Origin: JAGQRJ01 sp041402045 | GTDB lineage: Bacteria; Planctomycetota; J058 | Direction of reading: 5' to 3' | NCBI GenBank assembly: GCA_041402045.1 | Contig: JAWKSZ010000008.1 | Span: 94,111 to 158,110 of the forward strand | DNA length: 64,000 nucleotides | Shown here: piece by piece, positions 18,132-26,295 of the stretch | How positions within the stretch are numbered: position 1 is the stretch's first letter | Layout of the letters: the number at the start of each line of letters is the position of its first letter | Notes under the pieces: model-generated | What the model saw: only the letters and a program-made list of their open reading frames with translations | What the model was told of the DNA's origin: nothing | Databases searched by the model: none | Program-made: the position numbers and the translations under genes

Positions 18132-18148
18132 CCCCACACTCTATCGGG

Positions 18149-19585
18149 CTACTGCCGGTCGAAGCTCACCGCGTCGAGGACCACGTTCACGTCGGTGACC
18201 GTGCGGTCCTGGGCCGCGAGGTTGATCGTGAGCGTGAACAGAGACGGGCCCTGGAAGTCGAGCCCAGGCTCCCCGGGGCGCAGCGCGATCCCGTTGAGCT
18301 GGCCCTCGTAGGCCTGGGGGTCGCCGCTGCGGGCGAAGCCCGTGACCGTGGCCGCCAGCCCCGGCTGCACGAGGTCGATCACGTAGAGCTCGCTCGTGTT
18401 GAAGTTGCAGGCGTAGAGCGTGTTCCCGCTGTGGGAGACCGCGACGTCGCTGATCAGGTTCGTGCCGCCGGGGGACGTGGGCAGGGCGTAGCCCCCGCGG
18501 AAGCGGTTGCCCAGGTTCCGCGGGGCCTGCGCGCCGACCAGCGCCTCGAGGCCCGAGAGGTCGAGGGCGAACACCTGGGCTTCGCTCTGGGAGCCGACGT
18601 AGCCCCAGCGGCCGTTGGGCGAGAGCTCCACCCGGCCCACCGGGTCCTCGCCTGGGAGGTCGATCCAGCCCACGGTGCGGAAGGTCTGGGGGTCGACGAT
18701 GTCGATCGCGCCCATGCCGCCGGCGTAGGGGCCGGTGTCGGTAATCAGGAGCAGCGGACCGGCGGAGGTCTCGAGGCGCTGAATCCCGGTGGGGTTGAAG
18801 CCTCGGGTCTGGAGCACCTGCGCCGCGCCGAGGGTCCCGCTCTGGAGGTCCTGCTGGAAGGCCCACAGCGTGCCCGGGTTCAGGTTGAACTGCGCGTCGA
18901 AGTTGGCGCTGGTCACGAACAGCGTGGCCCCGAAGCCCAGGGCGTCCGAAGTGTAGGTCAGGGGGAGGGCCTGGCCGCCGACGTCGGTCCCGGCCTGGTC
19001 CAGGGTCCCGGCGGGCCAGGTCACGGTCATCCCATCCAAGGGATAGGTGGTCACGTCCGCCGCGCTCGCGGCGCTGCGCGGGTCGAAGCGATACACCGCC
19101 TCGCCGCCGGCGCCCGAGGCGGTCACGTAGGCGGCCTCGGGCTGGCTGAGGTCGATCGCCCCCGCGGCGATCCCCGGGCTGAAGGGCGCGCCGGGCAGCG
19201 GGACCTCGCGCAGGGAGCGCGGGGTGGGGTCCAGCGCCAGGACGCGCACGTAGCCGTTGTCCTGGACCACGAAGGCCTGACCCGCCAGCGCGGGGTGCGC
19301 CGGGAGCTCCATGCCGCCGGTCGAGGCCAGCTCGCGGAAGGCGACGAAGGCGCCCCGGGTCAGGGTTGCCAGGACTGCAGGGCTGGCCGAGCCCAAGGCA
19401 GCCACCTGGCCGCCGGGGTCGTGGGGGGTCTGGGGCGTCGTCGTGCCCCCGGTCTGGGAGCCGGGGGTCCCGGTGGAGTTGCTCGAGACCGGAGCGGCGG
19501 TGGAGGTGGAGCGACGCGAGGAGCTGCCGGAGCAGCCCGCGAACGCGAGGGCGAGGGCGAGGGTCGCCCAGGAGAGACGGTTCAT
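18149..19585 (-). CDS. Beta-propeller lipoprotein under a cobalamin riboswitch (candidate BtuG-like B12 binder)
   Basis: The 478-residue protein has a lipoprotein signal (WATLALALAFAGC), a Ser/Thr/Gly-rich linker and then repeated YncE-like blades (for example GAIDIVDPQTFRTVGWIDL, VELSPNGRWGYVGS, VAVSHSGNTLYACNF). A cobalamin riboswitch lies in its 5' leader. In Bacteroides, BtuG is a surface-exposed beta-propeller lipoprotein that binds B12 very tightly; the same combination of fold, anchor and regulation here suggests B12 capture. This is inference: a search or a binding test is needed, and other beta-propeller roles remain possible. No Shine-Dalgarno precedes ATG 19585. Confidence 0.75.
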   Translation of the reverse strand: MNRLSWATLALALAFAGCSGSSSRRSTSTAAPVSSNSTGTPGSQTGGTTTPQTPHDPGGQVAALGSASPAVLATLTRGAFVAFRELASTGGMELPAHPALAGQAFVVQDNGYVRVLALDPTPRSLREVPLPGAPFSPGIAAGAIDLSQPEAAYVTASGAGGEAVYRFDPRSAASAADVTTYPLDGMTVTWPAGTLDQAGTDVGGQALPLTYTSDALGFGATLFVTSANFDAQFNLNPGTLWAFQQDLQSGTLGAAQVLQTRGFNPTGIQRLETSAGPLLLITDTGPYAGGMGAIDIVDPQTFRTVGWIDLPGEDPVGRVELSPNGRWGYVGSQSEAQVFALDLSGLEALVGAQAPRNLGNRFRGGYALPTSPGGTNLISDVAVSHSGNTLYACNFNTSELYVIDLVQPGLAATVTGFARSGDPQAYEGQLNGIALRPGEPGLDFQGPSLFTLTINLAAQDRTVTDVNVVLDAVSFDRQ

Positions 19586-19676
19586 AGGGTCGAGGTGTCC
19601 GTAGACGGTGGCCGCGCAGGAGGCGCACACGAGGTGCCCGGCCAAGGTTGCCGCCCGTCCGCGCGGGCAACGTCCA

Positions 19677-19846
19677 CCAGGTCTCACAGGTGTTCTGGCT
19701 CGCGAGTCGTCCTCGGGCAGCCCCTTCCCAGCCGAAGCCAGTGGGTGAGCTCGCGCTCGTGCTGCCGTCGTCCTCGCTCACAGCGGCGGGACCGCGCCGG
19801 AATCTCACCGGCTTCCCTGCGGGGGCGCACGCCCCCTGAGACCTGG
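19677..19846 (-). promoter_or_regulatory. Cobalamin riboswitch (aptamer)
   Basis: On the minus strand the conserved core reads AAGCCGGTGAGATTCCGGCG, then GGTCCCGCCGCTGTGAG, a CCACTGGCTTCGGCTGGGAAG arm and the B12-box region GAGCCAGAACACCTG. The closing P1 stem is a perfect 10-bp match of CCAGGTCTCA (19846-19837) with TGAGACCTGG (19686-19677). The following 90 nt contain a GTTGCC...GGCAAC hairpin that could be the expression platform. Binding of adenosyl- or other cobalamin normally shuts off the downstream gene. Confidence 0.92.
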
Positions 19847-20000
19847 GCACCCCGCGGCGGACGAGCCTCCGTCGCCCGAACGAGGCAGCGACGTCTGGAG
19901 CAAACCGCTGACCGACGCCGCCGACGGCGCGCGCGGAGGTTAGGGGCGGCGGCCTCCCCACATCCTGAAAATCAGCGCGGAACGAACCGAAGCGCGGACC

Positions 20001-22145
20001 TCAGGCCCGGGCCGGGTCCTCGGCGTCCTCGAGCACCGACTCCTTGGTCAGGCCGTACTTCTCGATCTTGGCGTCGAGGGTCGGGCGGCTGATCCCCAGG
20101 ATCGAGGAGGACTTGCTCTTCTTGTAGCCGGTGCGGCGCAGGACCTCGGTGATCACCTCGCGCTCGACCTGGTCGACCTCCTGGGAGACCAGCTCCTTGA
20201 GCGTGCGACCCGCGAGGGTCAGGCTGCGCACGTGGCTCCCGGTCGCGGCCGCCTGGCGGGCCGGTGCCTGGGCGCCGGCGACCACGTTCTTGCTCAGGTG
20301 CTCGGGGCGGATCGTCTGCCCCTGGGAGAGGGCGGAGGCGCGCATGATCTCGTTCTCGAGCTCGCGCACGTTCCCCGGCCACTCGTAGCGCATCAGCAGG
20401 TCCATGGCGTCGTTGCTGATCTCGGCGAGCTTGGCCTTGGCCTTCTGGGCGTCGCGCTCGAGGAAGTGCTGGCTCAGGAGCGGCACGTCCTCCTTGCGCT
20501 CGCGCAGCGGGGGCAGCTGAATGTTGATCACGTTCAGGCGGTAGTAGAGGTCCTCGCGGAACCCGCCGGACTTGAGCACGCTCACCAGGTCGCGGTTCGT
20601 GGCCGAGACCACGCGCACGTCGACGCGCTTGAACTCCTTGGAGCCGACCCGGCGCAGGACCCCGTCCTGCAGCACGCGCAGGAGCTTGGTCTGCATGTCG
20701 AGGTCCATGTCGCCGATCTCGTCGAGGAACAGCGTGCCCCCATCGGCCATCTCGAACAGGCCGATCTTGTCGGCGTTGGCGCCGGTGAACGCGCCGCGCA
20801 CGTAGCCGAAGAACTCGCTCTCCATGAGGTGCGCCGGGATCGCGGCGCAGTTCTCGGAGACGAAGCGCTGCTTCTTGCGCAGGCCGTTGAAGTGCAGCGC
20901 GCGCGCGATCAGCTCCTTGCCGGTGCCGCTCTCGCCCTGGATCAGGACCGAGACCTTCGAGTCCACGACCTTGTCCAGGATCATGAACACCTCGAGCATC
21001 TTCGGGCTCTGGGTGATGATCTCGTCGTAGCTGTAGCGCAGCTCCATGTCTTCGCGGTGGCGGGCCAGGGCCTCGCGGGCCCGGACCAGCTCGCGGTCCT
21101 GGACCTCGACCCGCTCGCGCAGGGCCTGGTTCAGCCGCTCGAGCTCCTCCTTGGCGTGCTGCAGCTCCTCGCGCTGGCGGCAGTTCTCCTCGAACAGCCG
21201 CGCGTTCTCGATCGCCACCGCGGCCTGGCCAGCCACGAGCTCGAGGCGCTCGCGGCAGTCCTCGTCGAAGCGGTTCGAGGCGAAGCGGTTGTCCAGGTAG
21301 ATCGCGCCCTGCACGTCGTCGCGGTGCTTGAGGGGGACGACGAGCACCGAGCGCAGCTTCATGCTGAGGATGCTCTCGCGCCCGCTGTAGCGCTCGTCCT
21401 GGCGGGCGTCGCTCAGGAGCACCGAGCGCCCGTGCTCGAGGACCTCGCTCACCAGCGTGCTCGAGACCTTCTCCCGCGCGTCCTTGATCGACTCGCGGTC
21501 GATGTTCCGCGAGACCTTGACCTGGAAGTCGCGGTCCTTGGCGAGCTTGAGCACGAGGAACCCGCGCTCCGCGCCGGAGACGTGGATCACGGTGTCCATG
21601 ACCCGCTCCAGCAGCCGCCGCAGGTTGAGCTCGGAGTTGAAGGTCTTGTTCAGCCCCAGGAGCTTGCGCAGGTCCTGGACCTCGCCCAGCGGGCCGCCAG
21701 CGCTCGTCTCCTCCTCGGGGGCGCGGGTGATGCGCCCGGTCTCCTGGAAGGACTGCAGGCGCTCCTTGACACCGGTCGGGTCTCCGGGGGCGCTGAAGAA
21801 GCCGGTCTGAATGTCGATGGTCTGCTTGCCGCGGGGGTCCTCGAGGGTCTCGCTGCCCATGCGGTCGAGGTAGATGATCGTGGTCCCGATCTCGATCTTG
21901 TCCCCGGGCTGCAGGATCTGGCGCTCGACCCGGTGTCCGTTGACGAAGATCCCGTTGCGAGAGTCCTTGTCGACGACCTCGTAGACCCCGTCGTTCTCGT
22001 GGATCTCGCAGTGGTGGCGCGAGCTGTTGAGGTCGTCGATCTGCAGGTGGTTGTCGGACGAGCGACCCAGCGTGATCACGCTCTGCTCTGCCTCGAACAC
22101 CCGCGCCGGGCGACCGTCCTTCCCGCACACGATCAAACGCGCCAT
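20001..22145 (-). CDS. FHA-GAF-sigma54 activator with Fis-type DNA-binding domain
   Basis: The 714-residue protein has an N-terminal FHA domain (ITLGRSSDNHLQIDD, SSRHHCEIH, SRNGIFVNG), a GAF domain (residues about 170-320, RSVLVVPLKHRDDVQGAIYL), a coiled coil, and an AAA+ domain with GESGTGKE (Walker A), GAFTGA (sigma54 contact), GGTLFLDEIGD (Walker B) and a C-terminal Fis-like helix-turn-helix (SSSILGISRPTLDAKIEKYG). It activates transcription from sigma54 (-24/-12) promoters in response to a phosphorylated partner and a GAF ligand. A possible promoter with an overlapping palindrome lies upstream. Confidence 0.93.
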   Translation of the reverse strand: MARLIVCGKDGRPARVFEAEQSVITLGRSSDNHLQIDDLNSSRHHCEIHENDGVYEVVDKDSRNGIFVNGHRVERQILQPGDKIEIGTTIIYLDRMGSETLEDPRGKQTIDIQTGFFSAPGDPTGVKERLQSFQETGRITRAPEEETSAGGPLGEVQDLRKLLGLNKTFNSELNLRRLLERVMDTVIHVSGAERGFLVLKLAKDRDFQVKVSRNIDRESIKDAREKVSSTLVSEVLEHGRSVLLSDARQDERYSGRESILSMKLRSVLVVPLKHRDDVQGAIYLDNRFASNRFDEDCRERLELVAGQAAVAIENARLFEENCRQREELQHAKEELERLNQALRERVEVQDRELVRAREALARHREDMELRYSYDEIITQSPKMLEVFMILDKVVDSKVSVLIQGESGTGKELIARALHFNGLRKKQRFVSENCAAIPAHLMESEFFGYVRGAFTGANADKIGLFEMADGGTLFLDEIGDMDLDMQTKLLRVLQDGVLRRVGSKEFKRVDVRVVSATNRDLVSVLKSGGFREDLYYRLNVINIQLPPLRERKEDVPLLSQHFLERDAQKAKAKLAEISNDAMDLLMRYEWPGNVRELENEIMRASALSQGQTIRPEHLSKNVVAGAQAPARQAAATGSHVRSLTLAGRTLKELVSQEVDQVEREVITEVLRRTGYKKSKSSSILGISRPTLDAKIEKYGLTKESVLEDAEDPARA

Positions 22146-22174
22146 AAAGCCAAGGTCCCCCGTAGCGTCAAGCA

Positions 22175-22203
22175 AGGTTAACGGCGAAATGACCGTCGGT
22201 CAA
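22175..22203 (-). promoter_or_regulatory. Promoter with overlapping palindrome before the sigma54-activator gene
   Basis: TTGACC (22203-22198) and TAACCT (22180-22175) are 17 nt apart. The palindrome TGACCG-A-CGGTCA (22190-22202) overlaps the -35 box and spacer, as an operator would. The transcript leader would be about 25 nt. Confidence 0.5.
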
Positions 22204-22257
22204 TTACTTACGGGAGAATCCGGCTGATACTGTAAATCATTCCGGCGTCAGCGAGGG

Positions 22258-22293
22258 GCGGCAGCTTGGGCTGCCGCGCCGCCTTCGGCGGCG
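22258..22293 (-). terminator. Two adjacent GC-rich hairpins downstream of the deaminase gene
   Basis: GCGGCAGC-TTGG-GCTGCCGC is followed at once by CGCCGCC-TTC-GGCGGCG. Both stems are perfect. No U-tract follows on the minus strand, so termination is uncertain. Confidence 0.4.
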
Positions 22294-22338
22294 TGAGACT
22301 TCGCCCGGACGGGGGTTCAGGCGAAGCGCAGGCCGTCC

Positions 22339-23601
22339 CTAAGGCCGAGCGAAGTCGCCGCCCTGCCAGCCGGCGAAGGCCTCCTCCTCGCTGCGGCTCC
22401 ACTGTCCGCCGAGGCCGAGCTCGCGCAGGCGCGCCTTGGCCGCGAGCAGGAGCTGGCGCCGGCGGGAGTAGGGCACGAAGGCGGCCTTGAACCCGTAGAG
22501 CACCGTCTTGCGGATCTCCTTGGGGGAGAGCTTGAAGTGCTGGTAGGCCAGGCGGTACTCGTCGGTGACCTTCACGTCCGAGACCATGCGGTTGTCGGTG
22601 CACAGGGGGGCGCGCACCTCCTCCTCCAGGAAGCGGCGGAACGGGTGGTCGTCGAGGCTCTGGATCGCCTTCGTCTGGAGGTTCGAGGTCAGGCACACCT
22701 CGACCGTGACCCGTCGATCGCGCAGGTATTCCAGCAGCCCGTCGCCCTCCTCGAGGATCCGGGTGCCGTGGCCGATGCGCTGGGCGTTGAGGTAGGTCAC
22801 CGCTTCCTGGATCGAGGCGGGGCCGTAGCCCTCGCCGGCGTGGACCGTGATGTTCAGGAAGTTGTCGATGCAGAAGGAGAACGCCTCGCGGTGGTGGGAA
22901 GGCGGGAAGTCCGCCTCGGCTCCCGCCAGGTCGAAGCCCACGACGCGATGCAGGCCCTGGCGCTTGGCCTCGACCGCCAGCCGGGCTGCGGCCAGGGACA
23001 GGCTGCTCCCGAGCTCGCGCTGGGTGGCGTAGGGGAAGGCCTCTCGCACCGCGCGGTGCAGGTTGCTAATGCTCTCGTGGTAGTTGCGCATGGCGCAGAT
23101 CAGGATCCCGGTCAGGACGCGGCCGCCGGTCTCTTCCTCGGCGCGGGCGAGCCCGTCGCTGACCGCGCGGATCACGTCGATCCCGGACAGGTCCTTGTGA
23201 ATGTGCCGCTGCGGGGCGAAGCGCACCTCGAGGTACCACACGTTCTCGGCCGCGGCGTCCATGGCCAGCTCGTAGGCCGCGCGCTCGAGGGTTTCCTTGG
23301 TCTGGAGCACTCCGCAAATGATGTCGAAGGGCAGGAGGTATTCCTCCAGGCTCCCGCACTCGAGCCCCGGGCACAGGACCTTGCGCAGGGTCTCGACCGA
23401 GGTGTCCTCGGGCAGGCTGTAGCCCAGGCGCTGGGCGAGCTCGCGGATCTCCGGGCGCTGGGCGAGCTCGCTCACGGTCTCGGGGCGCAGCGAGCCATCG
23501 AGGTGGCAGTGCAGGTCCGTCTTGGGCAGGGCCAGGAACAGCTGGTCGCGGTCGGCGTCGGACAGGGTCGCGAGGTCGTCGATCGGGGTGGGGTTGGACA
23601 T
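22339..23601 (-). CDS. Adenosine deaminase family protein
   Basis: The 420-residue protein carries the family's metal and catalytic motifs: KTDLHCHLDGSLRP, the VHAGEG segment, RIGHGT, and VEVCLTSN followed by LCTDNR. These bind one zinc ion and hydrolyse the 6-amino group of adenosine or related purines; adenosine versus aminodeoxyfutalosine or other substrates cannot be decided. In most members the late Asp is in TDDP; here it is TDNR, so the metal-binding Asp is kept but the second Asp is not. AGGAGG stands 6 nt before the ATG. Confidence 0.88.
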   Translation of the reverse strand: MSNPTPIDDLATLSDADRDQLFLALPKTDLHCHLDGSLRPETVSELAQRPEIRELAQRLGYSLPEDTSVETLRKVLCPGLECGSLEEYLLPFDIICGVLQTKETLERAAYELAMDAAAENVWYLEVRFAPQRHIHKDLSGIDVIRAVSDGLARAEEETGGRVLTGILICAMRNYHESISNLHRAVREAFPYATQRELGSSLSLAAARLAVEAKRQGLHRVVGFDLAGAEADFPPSHHREAFSFCIDNFLNITVHAGEGYGPASIQEAVTYLNAQRIGHGTRILEEGDGLLEYLRDRRVTVEVCLTSNLQTKAIQSLDDHPFRRFLEEEVRAPLCTDNRMVSDVKVTDEYRLAYQHFKLSPKEIRKTVLYGFKAAFVPYSRRRQLLLAAKARLRELGLGGQWSRSEEEAFAGWQGGDFARP

Positions 23602-23711
23602 GGGGCCTCCTGCGCAGCGCCGACTGGCGAGAGCGCGATCTTGCCCCGAGGATAGCTACTGGTGTTGGCCCCGCCACCCAAGCGGGTTAGAGTCGGCGAC
23701 CAGGAGTTCGC

Positions 23712-25382
23712 GTGAATCCCTCGGAGTCCCCCTTGCTCCTGATCCTGCCGCTCTCTCGCGGCGACGGCTCCGCGTTCGACGAGTGGCTAGGGAGCGCGCT
23801 CTCCCGCTTGGTGGGCGAGCTCCTGGGCGGCACGGGTCGTCCCTCGGTCGCCCCGCGCGAGGCCGACCGGGTGTGCCGGGCCCTCGGGCTCTCGCTCCCC
23901 GACGGGACCCTCGACGACTTCGCCCGCGACATGCTGCTGGGGCAGACCGGGGCGAGCCACGTCGTGTTCGGTCGCTTCGAGCGCGGCGACACGTTGGGGC
24001 TCGAGCTGACCCTGGTCGACGCCGCGGGCAAGGAGACCGAGGTCGACGTGGAGGGGCCGGAGTCGGCGTTCCGCGACGTCGCGTTCGAGGCCTGCGAGCG
24101 CCTGTGCCTCAAGCTGCCGGGGGGGCCGAGCGGGCTCGAGGCCCGGCGGCAAATGGACGCGGTCCACGGCACGCGGAGCTGGGAGGCCTTCTTGGCGTTG
24201 ACCCGCGCCCGCTACGCGTGGTCGACCGGCGACGTCGAGCAGTTCGAAGACGAGGTCGTGACCTCGCTCCGCCTCGACCCTGGCTACGCCGAGCCCTACC
24301 ACGTGGTGGCCCAGGCCGCCCGCGCCCTCGGAGACACGGACCGGGCGATCGACTCCTTGCGCGAGGTCGCGCGGGTGCACCGCGAGGCGGGCCACGAGCA
24401 GCAGGAGGCGAGCGCCCTGCTCTACGTGGGGCACGCGCTGGTCGAGTCCGGCGCCTGGGACGAGGGGGTCGAGGCCTACGAGCAAGCCAAGGCCTTGTTC
24501 GACGCCCTGGGCGATCGCCGCGGCGTCGCCCACGCCAGCATGAACGTGGCCAACGTGCTCCTACGGCGGGGCGACCATCAGCAGGCCATCGCCGAGTATC
24601 GCGCCGGGCTGGAGCGGATCCGGGACCACCCGAAGGACCGAGCGAAGCACATGTTCAACCTCGGTCTGGCGTTACGCGAGGCCAAGGAGTACGAGTCGGC
24701 GATCACCCAGCTCGAGGAGGCGCGCCAACTCGGGGTCCAGCTCCGCGACGACGAGCTGATCTCGGGGGTCTACAACGCGCTGGGGACGATCTACGACGAC
24801 ATGGGTCAGCTCGACCGCGCCCTGCAGCAGTTTCGCCGGGCGGAGGAGCACCTCGACGCCGGGGACGACCCCGCGCACCTGGCCCGGGTGAAGGATCACA
24901 TAGGGATCGTGCTCAAGAAGCAGGGCAAGCTCTCGGAGGCCCTCGATTACAGCGAACAGGCCTGCCAGTTGTTCGAAGCGCACGGAGACCCGCTGCCCCT
25001 GGCGATCGCCTACGTGAACCGCGCCGGCATGCTCCAGGACCTCGGCCGCGACGACGAGGCCACACCGTTCGCCGTGGCCGCGCACCGGGAGTTCATTCGC
25101 CTGGGCAGCCCCGCGGCGACGACGACGGAGCGCATGCTGGACCAGCTCGGGCTGGACCGCGAGAGCATCGACACGATCAGCCAGGAGGCCGAAGAGGAGG
25201 ACGAGGACGAGGACGACGAGTCGCCGCTGCTCGACGACCTCGACCCTGCGCCCCTCGATCCCCTGGACGTTCACGACGACCTGCTCGACGAGGACTTCGA
25301 CGACGACGAAGAGGACGGCGAGGACTACCTCGAGGAGTCGGACAGCGACGACGACCTCTACGAAGACGACCCGCAGCCCTAG
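23712..25382 (+). CDS. TPR-repeat protein with acidic tail
   Basis: The 556-residue protein opens with a domain resembling the TolB/FlgO-like N-terminal fold (LLLILPLSRGDGS), then TPR-like helix pairs (YAEPYHVVAQAARALGDTD, ALLYVGHALVESGAWDEG, AKHMFNLGLALREAKEYE, LARVKDHIGIVLKKQGKL). The last 65 residues are mostly Asp and Glu and are probably disordered. TPRs mediate protein-protein contacts; no enzymatic motif is seen. GTG 23712 follows AGGAG. The stop codon TAG is completed by the first two bases of an inserted repeat element, so the original C-terminus may have been longer. Confidence 0.82.
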   Translation: MNPSESPLLLILPLSRGDGSAFDEWLGSALSRLVGELLGGTGRPSVAPREADRVCRALGLSLPDGTLDDFARDMLLGQTGASHVVFGRFERGDTLGLELTLVDAAGKETEVDVEGPESAFRDVAFEACERLCLKLPGGPSGLEARRQMDAVHGTRSWEAFLALTRARYAWSTGDVEQFEDEVVTSLRLDPGYAEPYHVVAQAARALGDTDRAIDSLREVARVHREAGHEQQEASALLYVGHALVESGAWDEGVEAYEQAKALFDALGDRRGVAHASMNVANVLLRRGDHQQAIAEYRAGLERIRDHPKDRAKHMFNLGLALREAKEYESAITQLEEARQLGVQLRDDELISGVYNALGTIYDDMGQLDRALQQFRRAEEHLDAGDDPAHLARVKDHIGIVLKKQGKLSEALDYSEQACQLFEAHGDPLPLAIAYVNRAGMLQDLGRDDEATPFAVAAHREFIRLGSPAATTTERMLDQLGLDRESIDTISQEAEEEDEDEDDESPLLDDLDPAPLDPLDVHDDLLDEDFDDDEEDGEDYLEESDSDDDLYEDDPQP

Positions 25383-25539
25383 TGCTGCACGTCAGAAGTT
25401 TCGGTACATCTCGCTTGCCCTCGCCGCCCCTGGCTGTGTTGTTCGTCGGTCACAATGGCCCGCATTGCTCCCTCCTCACGCCTTGCCAGGGACGACGATT
25501 GCTGCGCGACCTGTACCGAAACTTCTGACGCACAGCACT
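25381..25539. mobile_element. Non-coding inverted-repeat element A (MITE-like), 159 bp
   Basis: The first 28 bp (start AGTGCTGCACGTCAGAAG) and last 28 bp are inverted repeats matching at 26 positions. The core is about 100 bp and close to that of the next element, and also holds a CCCTGGC...GCCAGGG pairing. There is no ORF. It abuts the stop codon of the TPR gene. Confidence 0.75.
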
Positions 25540-25699
25540 AGTGGCCCGACAGGGCTGATTTCAGCGGCGCTCGCTTGCCTCGTCGCCCCTGGCGTTGTTG
25601 CTCGTCGGTCCCAATGGCACGCATTGCTCGCTCCTCGCGCCTAGCCAGGAACGACGATTGCGGCGCGATCACCGCTGAAATCAACCCTGACGGACCACT
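25540..25699. mobile_element. Non-coding inverted-repeat element B (MITE-like), 160 bp
   Basis: The ends (start AGTGGCCCGACAGGGCTG) are 28-bp inverted repeats matching at about 25 positions. The core is homologous to element A (for example CGCATTGCTC and GACGATTG), but the terminal repeats are a different sequence apart from the AGTG ends. It follows element A with no gap. Confidence 0.75.
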
Positions 25700-25993
25700 A
25701 AATGGAAGGGCACGATTCCGAGTGCTCGCGCTCCGCGTTCACGCTACGGATCTCAGCATCGCGCGCACTCGAACTCGCGCTCTTCATTTACTACTCAGAC
25801 GCTCCGTCCCACGAGTGCGGGCACGAGCTGCTCGGGACCCGAGATCTCAGGCGGGCTGGAGAGGACGGCTGCGCACGAGGCGGAGCCATTGAAGGTGTAA
25901 ATGGAAGGCAGGAGTTCGCGACGTCGCGACCGACTCAGTTCGTGAACCTCTGACACCGTGCAGGCGACGTCGCGGAATCGTGCCCTTCCATTT
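25700..25993. mobile_element. Non-coding inverted-repeat element C, 294 bp
   Basis: The outer 21 bp (AAATGGAAGGGCACGATTCC and its complement) are perfect inverted repeats. The interior has a partial third copy of the end (TAAATGGAAGGCAGG at about 25897) and no convincing ORF. It is unrelated to elements A and B and abuts B without a gap, ending 9 bp before the next gene's stop. Confidence 0.7.
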
Positions 25994-26001
25994 AGGCGCG
26001 G

Positions 26002-26295
26002 TTAGCCGTAGATCGTCACGTCCTCGAGCTTGCTGATGCTCACGACCTCGCTCTTACGCACGTGCACCAACTCGCGGTTCTTCTTCACGCCGTGTTTGGC
26101 GGAGTCCATGACGTAGAGCTCCTTGGAGGTCCGCGTGCTCTGCAGGTCGTGCACGTCGGCCTCGGCGAGCACCAGGAACCAGTCTCCGACCTTCTGCAGC
26201 GTGCCTATGTAGATCAGGTCGCCGCGGGTGTCGAGGACCACGGGCTGGTCGAGGAAGTCGGCGAGCTCTTCGCGCTCCGTCTGGGGGTCGGTCAT
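26002..26295 (-). CDS. LSm-like small protein of unknown function
   Basis: The 97-residue protein has a compact beta-rich pattern (VVLDTRGDLIYIGTLQKVGDW ... VHVRKSEVVSISKLEDV) resembling Sm/LSm-like barrels that bind RNA, but the family is uncertain. Its ATG overlaps the stop of rseP (ATGA), so it is translationally coupled to it. GC is lower than in the genes at the window ends. Confidence 0.65.
   Translation of the reverse strand: MTDPQTEREELADFLDQPVVLDTRGDLIYIGTLQKVGDWFLVLAEADVHDLQSTRTSKELYVMDSAKHGVKKNRELVHVRKSEVVSISKLEDVTIYG

Noticed and set aside
20232..22181. 649-codon open frame opposite the sigma54-activator gene
   Set aside because: Its Leu/Val/Asp/His-rich translation is an antisense shadow of the FHA-GAF-AAA+ gene.
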